From Flavobacterium aquariorum (lineage in GTDB: Bacteria; Bacteroidota; Bacteroidia; Flavobacteriales; Flavobacteriaceae): a stretch of 64,000 nt of DNA. Within the stretch, counting starts at the first letter, position 1. The number at the start of each line of letters is the position of its first letter. Where the stretch lies: positions 1 to 64,000 of the forward strand of contig NZ_QKXH01000002.1 in NCBI RefSeq assembly GCF_003254745.1, in the 5' to 3' direction. This document shows, piece after piece, positions 1 to 9,847 of this stretch. A program made the translations under genes and the position numbers. The notes beneath the pieces were generated by a model that saw only the letters and a program-made list of their open reading frames with translations, was not told the origin of the DNA and did not search any database.

Positions 1-704
1 TGCGATTTGCACGTTTTGTTTGTGATTACAATGAAAAATTTGGAATACAAAGTGCTGAAGCGGAGGATATCTATAAAAAGGCCGAAGCCTTTCTTAAAAA
101 CAAAAAAGTCAATAAAATTGACATTCCAGAAGTTCGATACTTAAAGGGGCTAATCAGAAAAGGAGAAGCCCGAGCCACGGCTCACTTTGTAGGTTTGCCA
201 GACGAACAAATTCATTTTATGGAGCTTCCTTTCTATGAAACGGGAACCATCGAGAAAAAACCCTTGGAAGAAGTTGATATTCAATTGACAATGGATTTGA
301 TCGAAAAAATAAAACCGCATCAAATTTATGCGGCTGGAGATTTGGCGGATCCGCACGGCACCCATAAAGTGTGTTTGGATGCTATTTTCGAATCCGTTAA
401 ACGACTCAAACCAAACGATTTCATGAACGATTGCTGGGTCTGGTTATACAGAGGAGCTTGGCAGGAATGGGGAATCGACGAGATTGAGATGGCCGTGCCG
501 ATGAGCCCGGATCAGGTATTGGAAAAAAGACAGGGAATATTCAAGCACCAATCCCAAAAGGATGGTGTGGTGTTTCAAGGATCGGATGCTAGGGAATTCT
601 GGCAAAGAGCCGAAGACAGAAATAGAGAAACTGCCATGTTTTATCAACAACTAGGACTTGCCACTTATGCGGCTATGGAAGCTTTTGTTAGATGGGAATA
701 TTAA
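1..704 (+). CDS. nagB: Glucosamine-6-phosphate deaminase-like protein, C-terminal PIG-L domain (5' partial)
   Basis: The frame is open from position 3 to the stop at 702-704, giving 234 visible residues; the start lies before the window. The visible part resembles the C-terminal LmbE/PIG-L half of the Bacteroidetes NagB fusion protein of about 640 residues. The segment DLADPHGTHKVC carries the His residues expected to bind zinc in PIG-L deacetylases. In the full protein an N-terminal NagB-like isomerase/deaminase domain is expected, acting on amino sugar phosphates in the cytoplasm, but that half is not visible here. A strong hairpin follows directly and faces the convergent cupin gene. The PIG-L part is well supported; the NagB fusion is inferred from family knowledge. 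Confidence 0.7.
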   Translation, partial: RFARFVCDYNEKFGIQSAEAEDIYKKAEAFLKNKKVNKIDIPEVRYLKGLIRKGEARATAHFVGLPDEQIHFMELPFYETGTIEKKPLEEVDIQLTMDLIEKIKPHQIYAAGDLADPHGTHKVCLDAIFESVKRLKPNDFMNDCWVWLYRGAWQEWGIDEIEMAVPMSPDQVLEKRQGIFKHQSQKDGVVFQGSDAREFWQRAEDRNRETAMFYQQLGLATYAAMEAFVRWEY

Positions 705-725
705 ATTTCTTTTTATTTAAATATC

Positions 726-752
726 AAAAAAGGGGCAAATTGCCCCTTTTTT
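726..752. terminator. Bidirectional intrinsic terminator
   Basis: A GGGGCAA/TTGCCCC stem is flanked by six A on the left and six T on the right. It works in both directions between the convergent genes ending at 704 and 760. Confidence 0.85.
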
Positions 753-759
753 ATTGTAT

Positions 760-1275
760 TTATCTACCAAAGTCATCCTGTAAACGAACAATATCTTCTT
801 CATCTGAAGGATTTTCCGGATCTGTATGTTCCCAAATCTCGGCAACAACACCCCAAGAATCTAATCCAATTAAGCGATGACGCTCCCCTTTGTCCATTTG
901 TATAAAAGTACCGGGTGCAAGCTCTTTAATTTCACCCTCTTCGTCTGTCATACTGGTCTTCACCCCTACTACACCCGACAATATTTCCCAGATTTCCGCT
1001 CTTCGAAAATGATATTGCCATGACAAACGTTTATGGGGGGCCACAACCAAAATTTTTGGACTTAACTTATTGGTAATTGTAATCGCATCCATCTCAAGAT
1101 GTGGAAAAAATTTTGCTGCAAAAGCACCAGCCTGACTTTCATCAATTACAAAAAAACCTCCCCATGGTCTAGTCTGGTCTTGTTGAACAACTGTGAAATT
1201 TTCTTTTTTTAATGCTGCAGCAATTTGCTCAAAAACAGCACTTTTATCTAAATTATTTGAGATATTTAAATCCAT
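760..1275 (-). CDS. Cupin-domain sugar-phosphate isomerase-like protein (annotated as phosphoheptose isomerase in relatives)
   Basis: This 171-residue protein has a C-terminal cupin fold like that of type II mannose-6-phosphate isomerases: a metal-site-like stretch around WQYHFRRAEIWEILSG and a second one around FIQMDKGERHRLIG. Residues 1-70 are a less conserved N-terminal part. Homologues in Flavobacteriaceae usually carry the name phosphoheptose isomerase, which I treat as doubtful because no SIS domain is present. It is the last gene on the same strand as the PUL, about 50 bp after the GH13 gene, so mannose or another sugar phosphate produced by the PUL could be its substrate. That link is inference. 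Confidence 0.6.
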   Translation of the reverse strand: MDLNISNNLDKSAVFEQIAAALKKENFTVVQQDQTRPWGGFFVIDESQAGAFAAKFFPHLEMDAITITNKLSPKILVVAPHKRLSWQYHFRRAEIWEILSGVVGVKTSMTDEEGEIKELAPGTFIQMDKGERHRLIGLDSWGVVAEIWEHTDPENPSDEEDIVRLQDDFGR

Positions 1276-1324
1276 TTTCTAGTTTTATTTTTAAAGTAAA
1301 TATTCAATTTGGAATTTAAGTCTT

Positions 1325-2962
1325 CTAATTCCGGTTTCTGTAAATAATAAAATCGTTGGTTTTTAATTTAGTACTGCCCATTAAAATTTGTCCTCCTTTT
1401 GGAAGGCTTATTTTCTTTTCAGAACCAAAGTTTATCACGACCGTAATTTGATCGCCTTCAAAAGATCGGGTAAACAAAATTTGGTCGCTTTTATGCTCAA
1501 GTCTATTGTAAGCTCCATACTGCAGGGCTTTTTCATTATTCCTTAAGGCAATTAGCTTTTTATAGCGATTCAGAATTGAATTTTCTTTGTTCAATAACTC
1601 CTGAACATTGTTTTTTTTGTAATCAGAATTGATTTTAATCCAAGTTTTCTCTTTAGAAAATCCAGCGAAAGCATTTCCATTCCACTGCATCGGACTGCGT
1701 GATTTGTCCCGATTATGTTCATTCCCTTCCTTGAGTGCCTGATCGGGATTTTTACCTTTGGCAAGAGCCAATTCATAATGCGTTTTCCCTTGAATATCGA
1801 CCATCTCTTTAAGATTTTTAGCAATGATATTGTGCATTCCTATTTCTTCTCCGTAATAAACAAAAGGAACTCCTTTGGCGGTAAGCATCAAAGCCGCTAA
1901 TGCCAAAGCTCTGTTGGAATTTCCATCTGCCAATCGATCGATTATTCGAGGCATATCATGGCTTCCAAAAAACAAAGTTGGATAATTACTCATGTTTTTC
2001 TCCATGCTTTGCAACTCATCAAAAATACGTTTTGATGAAAATGTTTTGATGCTTCCAAAGTTGAAATTAAAAACCACATCCAACAAATCCTGAGATTGGT
2101 ATTGTTTCAGGACTTCAATTTTATCACTTCCAATTTCTCCAACTATAAAACGATTGCTATACTCGTTCACAGTCGATTTTATCATTTGCATGGCATTTTT
2201 AACACCAGCTTGATCGATATCATTTATGTGTTGTTGTTGACCATCTTTAAAAGGATTGTCGTTTGTAATTCCGTCAGTGTTTAAAAAATTAATGACATCC
2301 AATCGAAATCCGTCCACACCGGTATCCAACCAATATCGGAGCACTTTTTGAACCTCAGCCACCACTTTTGGATTCGCCCAATTGAGATCGGCCATTCTTA
2401 CATCAAACTTATGATAGTAATACTGATTCGTCTCCGCCTCTTTTTGCCAAGCGGTTCCTCCAAAAAATGATTCCCAATTGTTCGGTTTATCTTTCCAGAT
2501 ATAATAATCACGATAGGGATTGTCTTTTGATTTTCTAGATTCCTGAAACCACTTGCAATCGGTTGAAGTGTGATTCAAAACCATGTCCATTATCACTTTG
2601 ATTCCTCTTTTATGTGCTTCTTTCAAAAAAACATCAAAATCGGCTTTGTTACCATAAGTGGGATCAACCTCATAATAATTGGCAATATCATAGCCATTGT
2701 CCACTTTTGGTGAAGTCAGGAAAGGAGTCAACCAAATACCCTTTATACCTAGCGATTGCAAGTAATCTAGCTTCGCAGTCATTCCTTTAAAATCACCATA
2801 GCCATCCCCATTGCTATCCGCATAACTCGGCATGTAAATTTGATAAAAAACAGATTCTTTCCACCATTTTTTTTCGGTGTTCTGTGCTTTTAAAGAACCC
2901 GAGTCAAACATAAAGAAAGAAAGGAGCACGATAAATATCAATTTAGATTGCATAGGCAACAC
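1325..2962 (-). CDS. Secreted GH13 alpha-glucosidase / oligo-1,6-glucosidase-like enzyme
   Basis: This 545-residue protein starts with a signal peptide (hydrophobic stretch to about residue 26, ending SLKAQ), so it is exported, probably to the periplasm. The GH13 TIM barrel follows with all three catalytic carboxylates: nucleophile D222 in DGFRLDV, acid/base E276 in VGEIG, and transition-state D336 in GSHDMPR. The segment YHKFDVRMADLNW is typical of exo-acting alpha-glucosidases, oligo-1,6-glucosidases and sucrose- or trehalose-type enzymes. A small C-terminal beta domain ends the protein. It lies 2 bp after the 573-residue protein gene, so they share a transcript. The linkage it cleaves cannot be read from the sequence, but an alpha-linked glucose in the PUL substrate is likely. 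Confidence 0.82.
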   Translation of the reverse strand: MLPMQSKLIFIVLLSFFMFDSGSLKAQNTEKKWWKESVFYQIYMPSYADSNGDGYGDFKGMTAKLDYLQSLGIKGIWLTPFLTSPKVDNGYDIANYYEVDPTYGNKADFDVFLKEAHKRGIKVIMDMVLNHTSTDCKWFQESRKSKDNPYRDYYIWKDKPNNWESFFGGTAWQKEAETNQYYYHKFDVRMADLNWANPKVVAEVQKVLRYWLDTGVDGFRLDVINFLNTDGITNDNPFKDGQQQHINDIDQAGVKNAMQMIKSTVNEYSNRFIVGEIGSDKIEVLKQYQSQDLLDVVFNFNFGSIKTFSSKRIFDELQSMEKNMSNYPTLFFGSHDMPRIIDRLADGNSNRALALAALMLTAKGVPFVYYGEEIGMHNIIAKNLKEMVDIQGKTHYELALAKGKNPDQALKEGNEHNRDKSRSPMQWNGNAFAGFSKEKTWIKINSDYKKNNVQELLNKENSILNRYKKLIALRNNEKALQYGAYNRLEHKSDQILFTRSFEGDQITVVINFGSEKKISLPKGGQILMGSTKLKTNDFIIYRNRN

Positions 2963-2964
2963 TT

Positions 2965-4686
2965 TTAATTTTTCAGTTGAAAATTATAATCCACCACAAC
3001 GCCGTTTACCAACATTTTTGAACCCGAATAAGTTATTTTCCCATTAGCAGGAACGATAACAATTACAGCAGAATTCAATGGTTTGATTTTTATTTTAGCG
3101 GAAGCAGAAACATTTTTTGCAACAAAAGTTCCAGAAACAGTATTGTATAAATTCACTTTTTTACCTTTTTCAATTTTTATAGATACCGTTTTGTCTGCAG
3201 TATATGGATTATAGTATAAAAATGAAGGATAGGCTTTGTCATGGAAAAAATCAGTGGCCAATAAATTCAACTGCAGAATTCCATCAACATCAGTTGTCTT
3301 GATAATACTGCCAAAGATTCCCACATGGGCACTACCATACACGCTCAATTGAGATTCTTCGGGATTTTTCCCTGGAACCCAAAGCGGTCCGTCTCCTTGC
3401 GCAACGGGAGCTGGTACATAGCTGTATTTATCGTAATTCGATTTTTTAATCATTCCTTCATAAGCAATTACCCCTTTTCCGGCTTCTGCTAATTGCGGAA
3501 TTGTTTCGTGCTCATCCGGCATGTATTTTGGATAAAAAAATCGAGATGCATTTGCTGCGTTCAACATCCATTTCCCGATAGCCGAGGCATACGATTGATT
3601 GTATCGTACCATTGGCACCAACGGCCAGGCCATGTCATAGGTATTCATCAAAAAACCATAGCCACCATGATCCACCGTACTTCCTACGATTCCTGAAATA
3701 TCAAACCCATTCCAGTTCCCTACCAATACTCCCCAGCCCTCACGGCATACAGCCGTTCCGTCAAAAGTCCAACCCAACATTTTATCGGTATCATAATGCG
3801 TTCCTTCTTCGGCATTCATTTTTGCTGATAAATATGCTCCAAACGGCATTAATAATTCATACGTTGGATTTATCTTTTGCGATTCTAATGCAGTCAAGGC
3901 ACTTTTTGCTCCTTTTAAATATTTTGGATCTCCAAATTTTTTATAGGCGCAATATAAAACCCAAGCATGTCCGGCGGCGGCATCAGGTTGTGCACAAATG
4001 GTATTTTTCATGGGTTTCATTTTGGCGTAATCAAAATAGGAATAATCATAATTGCCATTCAAAACCACATCCGCCTCATAAAATTTATTGGCAATTTTTC
4101 TAGCCATTTTTTCCAATCCCGGTTCGTTTGGGTATTTGTCATATATCGCATAAAACAATAAATTTGGATACACATCGTACCACCAGTCACGTCCATAACC
4201 ACCACCCAATAAAGCTACTTCGGGGCAGGTGTTATTCATCATTATATCCCAACTGGTTTCGCTGTTGAAATAATTTTTGGTCATTCCAACATAATTCAGT
4301 TTCTGCTGATTTCTTTTGTCAATCCCTACCAAACTAGCGCCCAATGTAGCTCCCATAGTGGCCAGCGCTTCATGAAACATTCCTTTATTGTTCGTTCCTT
4401 GACGCACATCTGCCATAGCGGTATATAATCCCACTACTTCTTGCGGGTAATTTTTTCGGCTATTGTCTTTCCAAACTAAAGGCCAATATTTGCCTTTTGC
4501 ATTAAAATCGAAAACTGTTTTATCAAAATCAAGTGCCAGTTTTTTATAATCAATGATTTCCAAATGAGCAGGAACATTAGGCATTTGTTCTACACGGGTT
4601 ATCTTTTTTTGTACTGTCTGTGCTTCTATGCTGTGGCTGAAAAATAACAGCGCCACAATAGTAATTTTAAAATAAGTTTTCATCAT
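2965..4686 (-). CDS. Secreted protein of unassigned family in the PUL, probable (alpha/alpha)-barrel
   Basis: A 573-residue protein with a signal peptide ending near SIEAQ. I do not recognise a named family. Residues about 60-430 are rich in aromatic and helical segments with Gly/Trp clusters (GGGYGRDWWYDVYP, CREGWGVLVGNW, DHGGYGFLMNTYD) of the kind seen in (alpha/alpha)6 barrels of glycoside hydrolases and lyases. The last 110 residues are beta-rich (KTVSIKIEKGKKVNLYNTVS) and resemble a C-terminal sandwich domain. The place between a sugar permease and a GH13 enzyme suggests a periplasmic carbohydrate-active enzyme or binding protein. The start is the ATG pair at 4684-4686 and 4681-4683; either Met could be used. 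Confidence 0.6.
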   Translation of the reverse strand: MMKTYFKITIVALLFFSHSIEAQTVQKKITRVEQMPNVPAHLEIIDYKKLALDFDKTVFDFNAKGKYWPLVWKDNSRKNYPQEVVGLYTAMADVRQGTNNKGMFHEALATMGATLGASLVGIDKRNQQKLNYVGMTKNYFNSETSWDIMMNNTCPEVALLGGGYGRDWWYDVYPNLLFYAIYDKYPNEPGLEKMARKIANKFYEADVVLNGNYDYSYFDYAKMKPMKNTICAQPDAAAGHAWVLYCAYKKFGDPKYLKGAKSALTALESQKINPTYELLMPFGAYLSAKMNAEEGTHYDTDKMLGWTFDGTAVCREGWGVLVGNWNGFDISGIVGSTVDHGGYGFLMNTYDMAWPLVPMVRYNQSYASAIGKWMLNAANASRFFYPKYMPDEHETIPQLAEAGKGVIAYEGMIKKSNYDKYSYVPAPVAQGDGPLWVPGKNPEESQLSVYGSAHVGIFGSIIKTTDVDGILQLNLLATDFFHDKAYPSFLYYNPYTADKTVSIKIEKGKKVNLYNTVSGTFVAKNVSASAKIKIKPLNSAVIVIVPANGKITYSGSKMLVNGVVVDYNFQLKN

Positions 4687-4828
4687 TAGATTGAAGGTTT
4701 TAGATTAACGATTTTTGATTCTTGATTGTTGACTTTAGAAGAAGAAAAAAATAGACTGTTTTAAATTACACCCTACTCCTACTACATCTTAAATCGTTAA
4801 TTTTACATCAAAAATCTCAAATCATTTT

Positions 4829-6127
4829 TTAAACAATATGTTCTGCCACGTGATCTAGAATTTTAGGATCAATAAATTTAGGTTCCTCTTTCTCTGGAGA
4901 AAGTATATTCCCTTCGGCAATAATCTTTTTACTAATATAAATCGAACATAATTGCAGAAGCGCAATAATACCAATAGCATAACGCAAAGCAAAATCTTCG
5001 GAAAGGGTATAATATAAAACCAAGAATGTTCCGGCTCCACAAAGTCTACCGACATACAAACCCGCTTCGTGATTTAATATATAGGTAAATTCTCCTCTTT
5101 TTTCGATATGTGAAACAATATCAATAACTCTCAACTGAATAGGGAAATAAGCTAAATCCATTAATGGTTTGGCAATCAACAATAACAACAAGAATATGAT
5201 TACCCCTGTTTTATTATAAAAGAATCCATTCAGACAAGCGCCAAGAGCAAAAAGTATAAGTCCTACTGCGAATATTTTTATTCTGTCTGATGGTTTAGAA
5301 AAACGGCCAATAAGGTAAATAACGATGGCGGCCAATACAGCTCCTATCGATTGTGCATTCCCCAATGCACCTTCTTCTCCCAATAATTTAAAAATAAGCA
5401 TCGCTGGTGCAGTTACCAAAAATCCTTGTGCCAAACCTTTGAACGTAGCCAAAGATAATAGTTTATACCATAATGGATGAAACTTGAAAAAGATATATTG
5501 TTTCTGTACCGGGTTTTCAAATTTACCTCTAAAACAAACTATCGAAGCAACAATTGTAATAAGAAAAACAATTCCTGTAATAATAATGTAGGCGTCGTGT
5601 TTCTCAGCATCCCCTGTTTTAGATTGAATAAACCAACCAATCGTGGCAGGGATTACAATCGCAATTATAGTATAAAAAAAAGTCTCTAGACCGTAATAAT
5701 AGTTTCGGTTTTTGTCATTTGTAATGGCTAATGCCAAATAATCCCTGTTGGACCAATATAAACCGAAGGACATTCCCATGGTTATCCCAGCGATTCCAAT
5801 TCCGGTTAAATCCAATATCTTGAACGACATCATGATAATCATGGCAACACCACTAAGCATCATTCCTGTTGAATATAATTTTCGAATGTTAAAATGCTTC
5901 AACAAAAAACCATTCAATAAAAAGGTAAGCGGAATTCCTGTATAAATAGCCAATTGATAAATAACGACTTTGGAGGTGTCATTGGAGTTTCTCATGATAT
6001 AGGCTGCCACAAAAATATCAATTACAGGCAAAACCAGAGCATAAACCAAGTTGGTGAAAATTAAGATCCGAAAATTACGGGTCTGACTTTGAAAATGATC
6101 GATTTCAGTTTGGATTTTTTTAAACAT
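4829..6127 (-). CDS. MFS transporter of the PUL
   Basis: A 432-residue inner-membrane protein with about twelve hydrophobic segments and no signal peptide, of usual major facilitator length. Its ATG overlaps the stop of the GH130 gene (8-base overlap), which points to translational coupling. Pairing of an MFS permease with a GH130 enzyme is a known arrangement in Bacteroidetes loci: the permease imports a disaccharide or short oligosaccharide that the cytoplasmic GH130 then splits. A 142-bp AT-rich gap separates it from the next PUL gene. The substrate is unknown. Confidence 0.8.
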   Translation of the reverse strand: MFKKIQTEIDHFQSQTRNFRILIFTNLVYALVLPVIDIFVAAYIMRNSNDTSKVVIYQLAIYTGIPLTFLLNGFLLKHFNIRKLYSTGMMLSGVAMIIMMSFKILDLTGIGIAGITMGMSFGLYWSNRDYLALAITNDKNRNYYYGLETFFYTIIAIVIPATIGWFIQSKTGDAEKHDAYIIITGIVFLITIVASIVCFRGKFENPVQKQYIFFKFHPLWYKLLSLATFKGLAQGFLVTAPAMLIFKLLGEEGALGNAQSIGAVLAAIVIYLIGRFSKPSDRIKIFAVGLILFALGACLNGFFYNKTGVIIFLLLLLIAKPLMDLAYFPIQLRVIDIVSHIEKRGEFTYILNHEAGLYVGRLCGAGTFLVLYYTLSEDFALRYAIGIIALLQLCSIYISKKIIAEGNILSPEKEEPKFIDPKILDHVAEHIV

Positions 6128-7190
6128 GGCTAAATTTTAAAAGTGAACAGATTTCTTTGATTGAAAATTTAGCACCACACACAAACTCATCTGAAGCACC
6201 ATAATAAATTGTAATGGTATCTCCGTCCGGTTCTACAATGTGACCGTTTGTGAATACTACATTCCCAAAGAAACCGCTTAATTCGTATTCTTCTGTAGGA
6301 ATCATAATAGGTAATTCTGTTTGGGCAATTACTTTTGAAGGATCTTCTAAGTCCATTAAGAATGCACCCAAACAATACTGATGATTTTCATTGGCACCAT
6401 GATAAATTGACAACCATCCCTTTTCTGTTTTTATTGGAGCAGCACCGGCGCCAACTCTTTTGCTGTCCCAAAGCCCTTTTCTGGTTTTGATAATGCATTT
6501 ATGATTTCCCCAGTGCAACCCGTCCGGTGATGAGGCAATCCAGATATAGTTTCCGCCTATATCCACACTGCTAGGGCGATGAAGAGCATAGAACAGACCG
6601 TTTATTTTTTCTTCAAAAATGGCACAATCTTTATTGTGAGCCGGCAAAATCATTCCGTGTTTCTCAAATGTTTTCCAATCTGTGGTCGTGCGTAACCCTA
6701 CTCCAACCCCATTGTCTGAAACTGATGTAAAAGTTAAATAGTATTTTCCGTCGATTAATGCCACTCTGCAATCTTCGATTCCAAAAGTTTCAAGCATTCC
6801 CTCACCAACTAAAAGAGGATAACCTTTTGGTTCGTAAAAATTGATTCCATCTTCGCTGCACAGCAATCTTAAATGAGAAAGTGTCGTAAGATAATCAACG
6901 CCTTTATAGTTAATTACCCTGGCATCGGTAGCGATTAACTCGGGATCGTTGGTAGGAATTTCAATAATTTCGGTGCCGGTTTCGGTAAGAATGGGAAAAG
7001 AAATCACTCCTTCTTTTTGTTCGGGTCTCTCGGCAACTCTTACCAATAGCCAAGTTTTACCTTCGTATTGAAATACACCTGGATTTAACAAACAAGTAAT
7101 TTGCAAGCCATCGGTACTCGCCGGCAAATCCTTTGGTGATAATAATGGGTTTTGTTCGAATCGTTTTGCTATGTCTTTCATTCTTTTCAA
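6120..7190 (-). CDS. GH130 family beta-mannoside phosphorylase or hydrolase
   Basis: The 356 residues have the five-bladed propeller character of GH130: repeated short beta motifs, a FGIEDCRV segment matching the family's EDPR region that carries the catalytic Asp, ALHRPSSVD in mid-protein, and SIYHGANENHQY matching the family YHG signature. No signal peptide, so it is cytoplasmic. GH130 enzymes cleave beta-mannosides by phosphorolysis, or by hydrolysis in one group. HR and YHG basic residues are present, which fits a phosphorylase, but I cannot settle this by eye. It overlaps the MFS gene and begins 24 bp after the 818-residue enzyme gene. The likely product is mannose 1-phosphate, and the cupin at 760 might act later. 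Confidence 0.82.
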   Translation of the reverse strand: MKRMKDIAKRFEQNPLLSPKDLPASTDGLQITCLLNPGVFQYEGKTWLLVRVAERPEQKEGVISFPILTETGTEIIEIPTNDPELIATDARVINYKGVDYLTTLSHLRLLCSEDGINFYEPKGYPLLVGEGMLETFGIEDCRVALIDGKYYLTFTSVSDNGVGVGLRTTTDWKTFEKHGMILPAHNKDCAIFEEKINGLFYALHRPSSVDIGGNYIWIASSPDGLHWGNHKCIIKTRKGLWDSKRVGAGAAPIKTEKGWLSIYHGANENHQYCLGAFLMDLEDPSKVIAQTELPIMIPTEEYELSGFFGNVVFTNGHIVEPDGDTITIYYGASDEFVCGAKFSIKEICSLLKFSHV

Positions 7191-7214
7191 TTTTAGTTTT
7201 TTATTTTTTACATC

Positions 7215-9671
7215 TTAGTTTTTAAAGTCTGGATCCATCTTTGGTGTTCTGCTGCCTATAACTTCATCTGCCATCAGAATGAATACATTCCAGCACAGAC
7301 CTCTCGTTGAAGGCCACCATGAATCGGTTGTTGTCCATTTTGTTGGTATAAATTCTTTGCTGTAAGGCCATTGTGGATTGAGATTAATCTCGGCCCAAGC
7401 TCTATTCTCCATCATTTTTTGGGCATTCTTCCATCCATGTTTTGCTCCGACTACATAAGCACAATATTCAGCACGAAACCAACTTCCTCCATTGTAATAT
7501 ATCCCGTCATTAGCCCCTCCAACATAATTTGATTTTCCAAATTCACCAAAAGGCTGGTAATCGGTATTCATAAACGAATATCCTTTTTTATCTTTAGTCA
7601 ATTGAATAATTAAAGGTGCCGTTGTACCGTATTCCGGATGGGGAGAATTGGGCACTTTATTGAGCAATGGAATTTGGTTCAAATGATTTACGACCATTTC
7701 ATCTGTCAAAATAGTACGTTTGAACAACCAAAGAGAATAGAATTCTGGCTCTAAATCAGTTATTGCTATAATGTCTGGGAATTGTTTGTCGTATAAAAGG
7801 TGTTTTCTTTTTACATCATAAAAATTACGGTATTCTGCTTCTGCTTTTTCAATATAGGAATCAGATATTTCATAACCCAATTCTTTGATGGTTCGCAGAG
7901 CAATCGCCAGCATTCCTTGATTGACGGCAAGTCTGTCCGTTTTTGGATTAAAATCAAGAACATCCACCTGGCACAAAGGGAAATGCGATTTACATTTTCC
8001 GTCTCTGTCATCGTCAAACTCATTCAAAACAAAATCGACAGCTTTCTGAATTTTATCTTTTGGCAATTCAACACCAAAACGTCTCTTATTCATCATAGCC
8101 CAAATCAGAAATTGAATGGTGGCCTCGTTGTCTTTCACTTCAATCGAACCCATATAAGGCGTGATGATGGTACCAACAGCTCCTTTTTGATTTTGGGTTT
8201 GCGCCCATTTATTCCAAATAGATAGATTCAGTTCCCTATTATAACTCGACACTATCGAAAAGAAAGAATCTCTATTGTACATATCCGGCGAATAGTTCAT
8301 ATTCGGAACATTGAAAGGCGAAAAATCGTCAATCGAAGTAATCCAAGTAAGCATATTAAAATTGGCATACATCATTTTTTCTATTTGCGATCCTTCAAAT
8401 TTTTTGGCTTCTGCCAAACGGGTTTGAGAAGAAATAACAAAATCATGATGATTGGTAAAAGGTTCAACAAAAATGTACGTTGTTTTTGTTACGGTTTCTC
8501 CAATAGCTATTTTATTATAAGGTTCTATTGCTGGTTCATGTGCTACAATCTGCAGGTTCTTTATCTGAAGTGAACAGTCTTTTGCATCATTTGCTCCAAT
8601 AAACAACGAAACGCTGTCATTTTCAATATAAGGAACCAAAATACTTCCTTTGAAAAGTGTCCACTCCTTTTCTTGAGTGGGAAACTTATCGATGTATTTT
8701 ATTCCGTTTTCTAATTCAACTGTTTTCTTACCGTTTTTGATTCTGAACAATTTTAATGCAAGTGGCGTAGATCCTTTAGAAAGGAATGAAACCGTATATA
8801 TTTTTTGATCTTTGAAAGGAGCAATCATTTCAAAACCAGATTGCTCATTTGAATTAATATTTAATTTATAAATACTATCATTTTTACTAATTTCAACTGA
8901 ACCAACTTTCTTATATTGATTATTGAGTTGTAATTTTAGTTCTTTTCCCGAATCTAAATTATAAAGTTCACCAAAGCTTTGTTTGATATAATTTTGATTT
9001 CCAGCTCTTTCCTCTAAAGTTGCCACAGACACTAAATTTGGGTCTGGAAGTTTTCTCATCCCGACAAATCCACCACCGTGACCATTAAAGCGTCTTCGGG
9101 TTGTTCTTGTATAATGATTTTTATAACCTGCGTCCATCAAGAAACCAACTACCAGATTATCTGGCGTTACAAATCCTGCTGAAGGAAACATTTCATGCGC
9201 AAAGCCTCCCTGAAAATTATCATATTCAAAGGTTACGTATTTTGAAGGTGTTTGTGCGGGTTTTGACGTTTCGATCAAAGTGTAATATATAATTGGCATC
9301 CCTGTTTGAGTAATGTCGATGCTCTTTTTTACTATATTTTTATTGATAACTTCATACGAAACGGTAACCGAAATATTCAAATCAAAGTCTGCTAGATAGG
9401 TTTTTCGGGTTAGTTCTACAGTATTTGAATCCCCCTTCCACTCTGCTCCCGTCCAATTCTTTATACTGGTTTTTTCACTGAAATCAGTATTAGCCAAATC
9501 AATCGAAAACTCTTCTGTATTATTAACCAAAAGCTGATTTCCATTATAAACAGCAACATTATAACCTTGTATATCATCGCCTACAACTTTTAAATTAATA
9601 TTCTGGCTTGACGAAATCGTTCCGACAAAACAGAATAGTAAAATAGAAAGGGTATTTAAAAATTTACACAT
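7215..9671 (-). CDS. Secreted large (alpha/alpha)6-barrel glycosidase-like protein, family unassigned
   Basis: An 818-residue protein with a signal peptide ending near TISSSQ. Residues about 25-400 are beta-rich, like the N-terminal sandwich of six-hairpin glycosidases. Residues about 410-800 are helical, with DMYNRDSFFSIV, IWNKWAQTQNQKG, a late YNGGSWFRAEYCAYVV and a terminal WWPSTRGLCWNVF, the pattern of amylo-glucosidase/GH94-like (alpha/alpha)6 barrels. A likely acid such as the Glu in FRAEY or the Asp in YNRDS is visible, but assigning the catalytic pair would be a guess. It is preceded by a terminator hairpin after susD and followed by GH130 within 24 bp. It is probably the main periplasmic enzyme of this PUL. 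Confidence 0.6.
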   Translation of the reverse strand: MCKFLNTLSILLFCFVGTISSSQNINLKVVGDDIQGYNVAVYNGNQLLVNNTEEFSIDLANTDFSEKTSIKNWTGAEWKGDSNTVELTRKTYLADFDLNISVTVSYEVINKNIVKKSIDITQTGMPIIYYTLIETSKPAQTPSKYVTFEYDNFQGGFAHEMFPSAGFVTPDNLVVGFLMDAGYKNHYTRTTRRRFNGHGGGFVGMRKLPDPNLVSVATLEERAGNQNYIKQSFGELYNLDSGKELKLQLNNQYKKVGSVEISKNDSIYKLNINSNEQSGFEMIAPFKDQKIYTVSFLSKGSTPLALKLFRIKNGKKTVELENGIKYIDKFPTQEKEWTLFKGSILVPYIENDSVSLFIGANDAKDCSLQIKNLQIVAHEPAIEPYNKIAIGETVTKTTYIFVEPFTNHHDFVISSQTRLAEAKKFEGSQIEKMMYANFNMLTWITSIDDFSPFNVPNMNYSPDMYNRDSFFSIVSSYNRELNLSIWNKWAQTQNQKGAVGTIITPYMGSIEVKDNEATIQFLIWAMMNKRRFGVELPKDKIQKAVDFVLNEFDDDRDGKCKSHFPLCQVDVLDFNPKTDRLAVNQGMLAIALRTIKELGYEISDSYIEKAEAEYRNFYDVKRKHLLYDKQFPDIIAITDLEPEFYSLWLFKRTILTDEMVVNHLNQIPLLNKVPNSPHPEYGTTAPLIIQLTKDKKGYSFMNTDYQPFGEFGKSNYVGGANDGIYYNGGSWFRAEYCAYVVGAKHGWKNAQKMMENRAWAEINLNPQWPYSKEFIPTKWTTTDSWWPSTRGLCWNVFILMADEVIGSRTPKMDPDFKN

Positions 9672-9757
9672 AGTAAAATGTTTTATTATTTATTAGGCTA
9701 ATCAGAGCTCTACATTATAGCTTGATTCGTCTTTGTTAGATGGGTATTTTGTCTTAT

Positions 9758-9803
9758 TAAAAAAGAGAAGCAGCAATTTTTTTAATTGCAACTGCTGCTT
9801 CTC
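9758..9803 (-). terminator. Hairpin after susD (attenuating terminator)
   Basis: An 11-bp perfect stem, GAGAAGCAGCA at 9765-9775 with TGCTGCTTCTC at 9793-9803, lies just downstream of susD. On the minus strand it is followed by a T-run (A-run at 9758-9764 on the plus strand). An inner GCAATT/AATTGC can also pair. It likely lowers expression of the enzyme genes relative to susCD. Confidence 0.75.
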
Positions 9804-9847
9804 ATAACTAACATATTTAAATTACCAAATTCATTTAAACTAACAAT

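Noticed and set aside
3612..4103. 163-codon plus-strand ORF
   Set aside because: Antisense to the secreted 573-residue PUL protein; low-complexity His/Ser composition, no family likeness.
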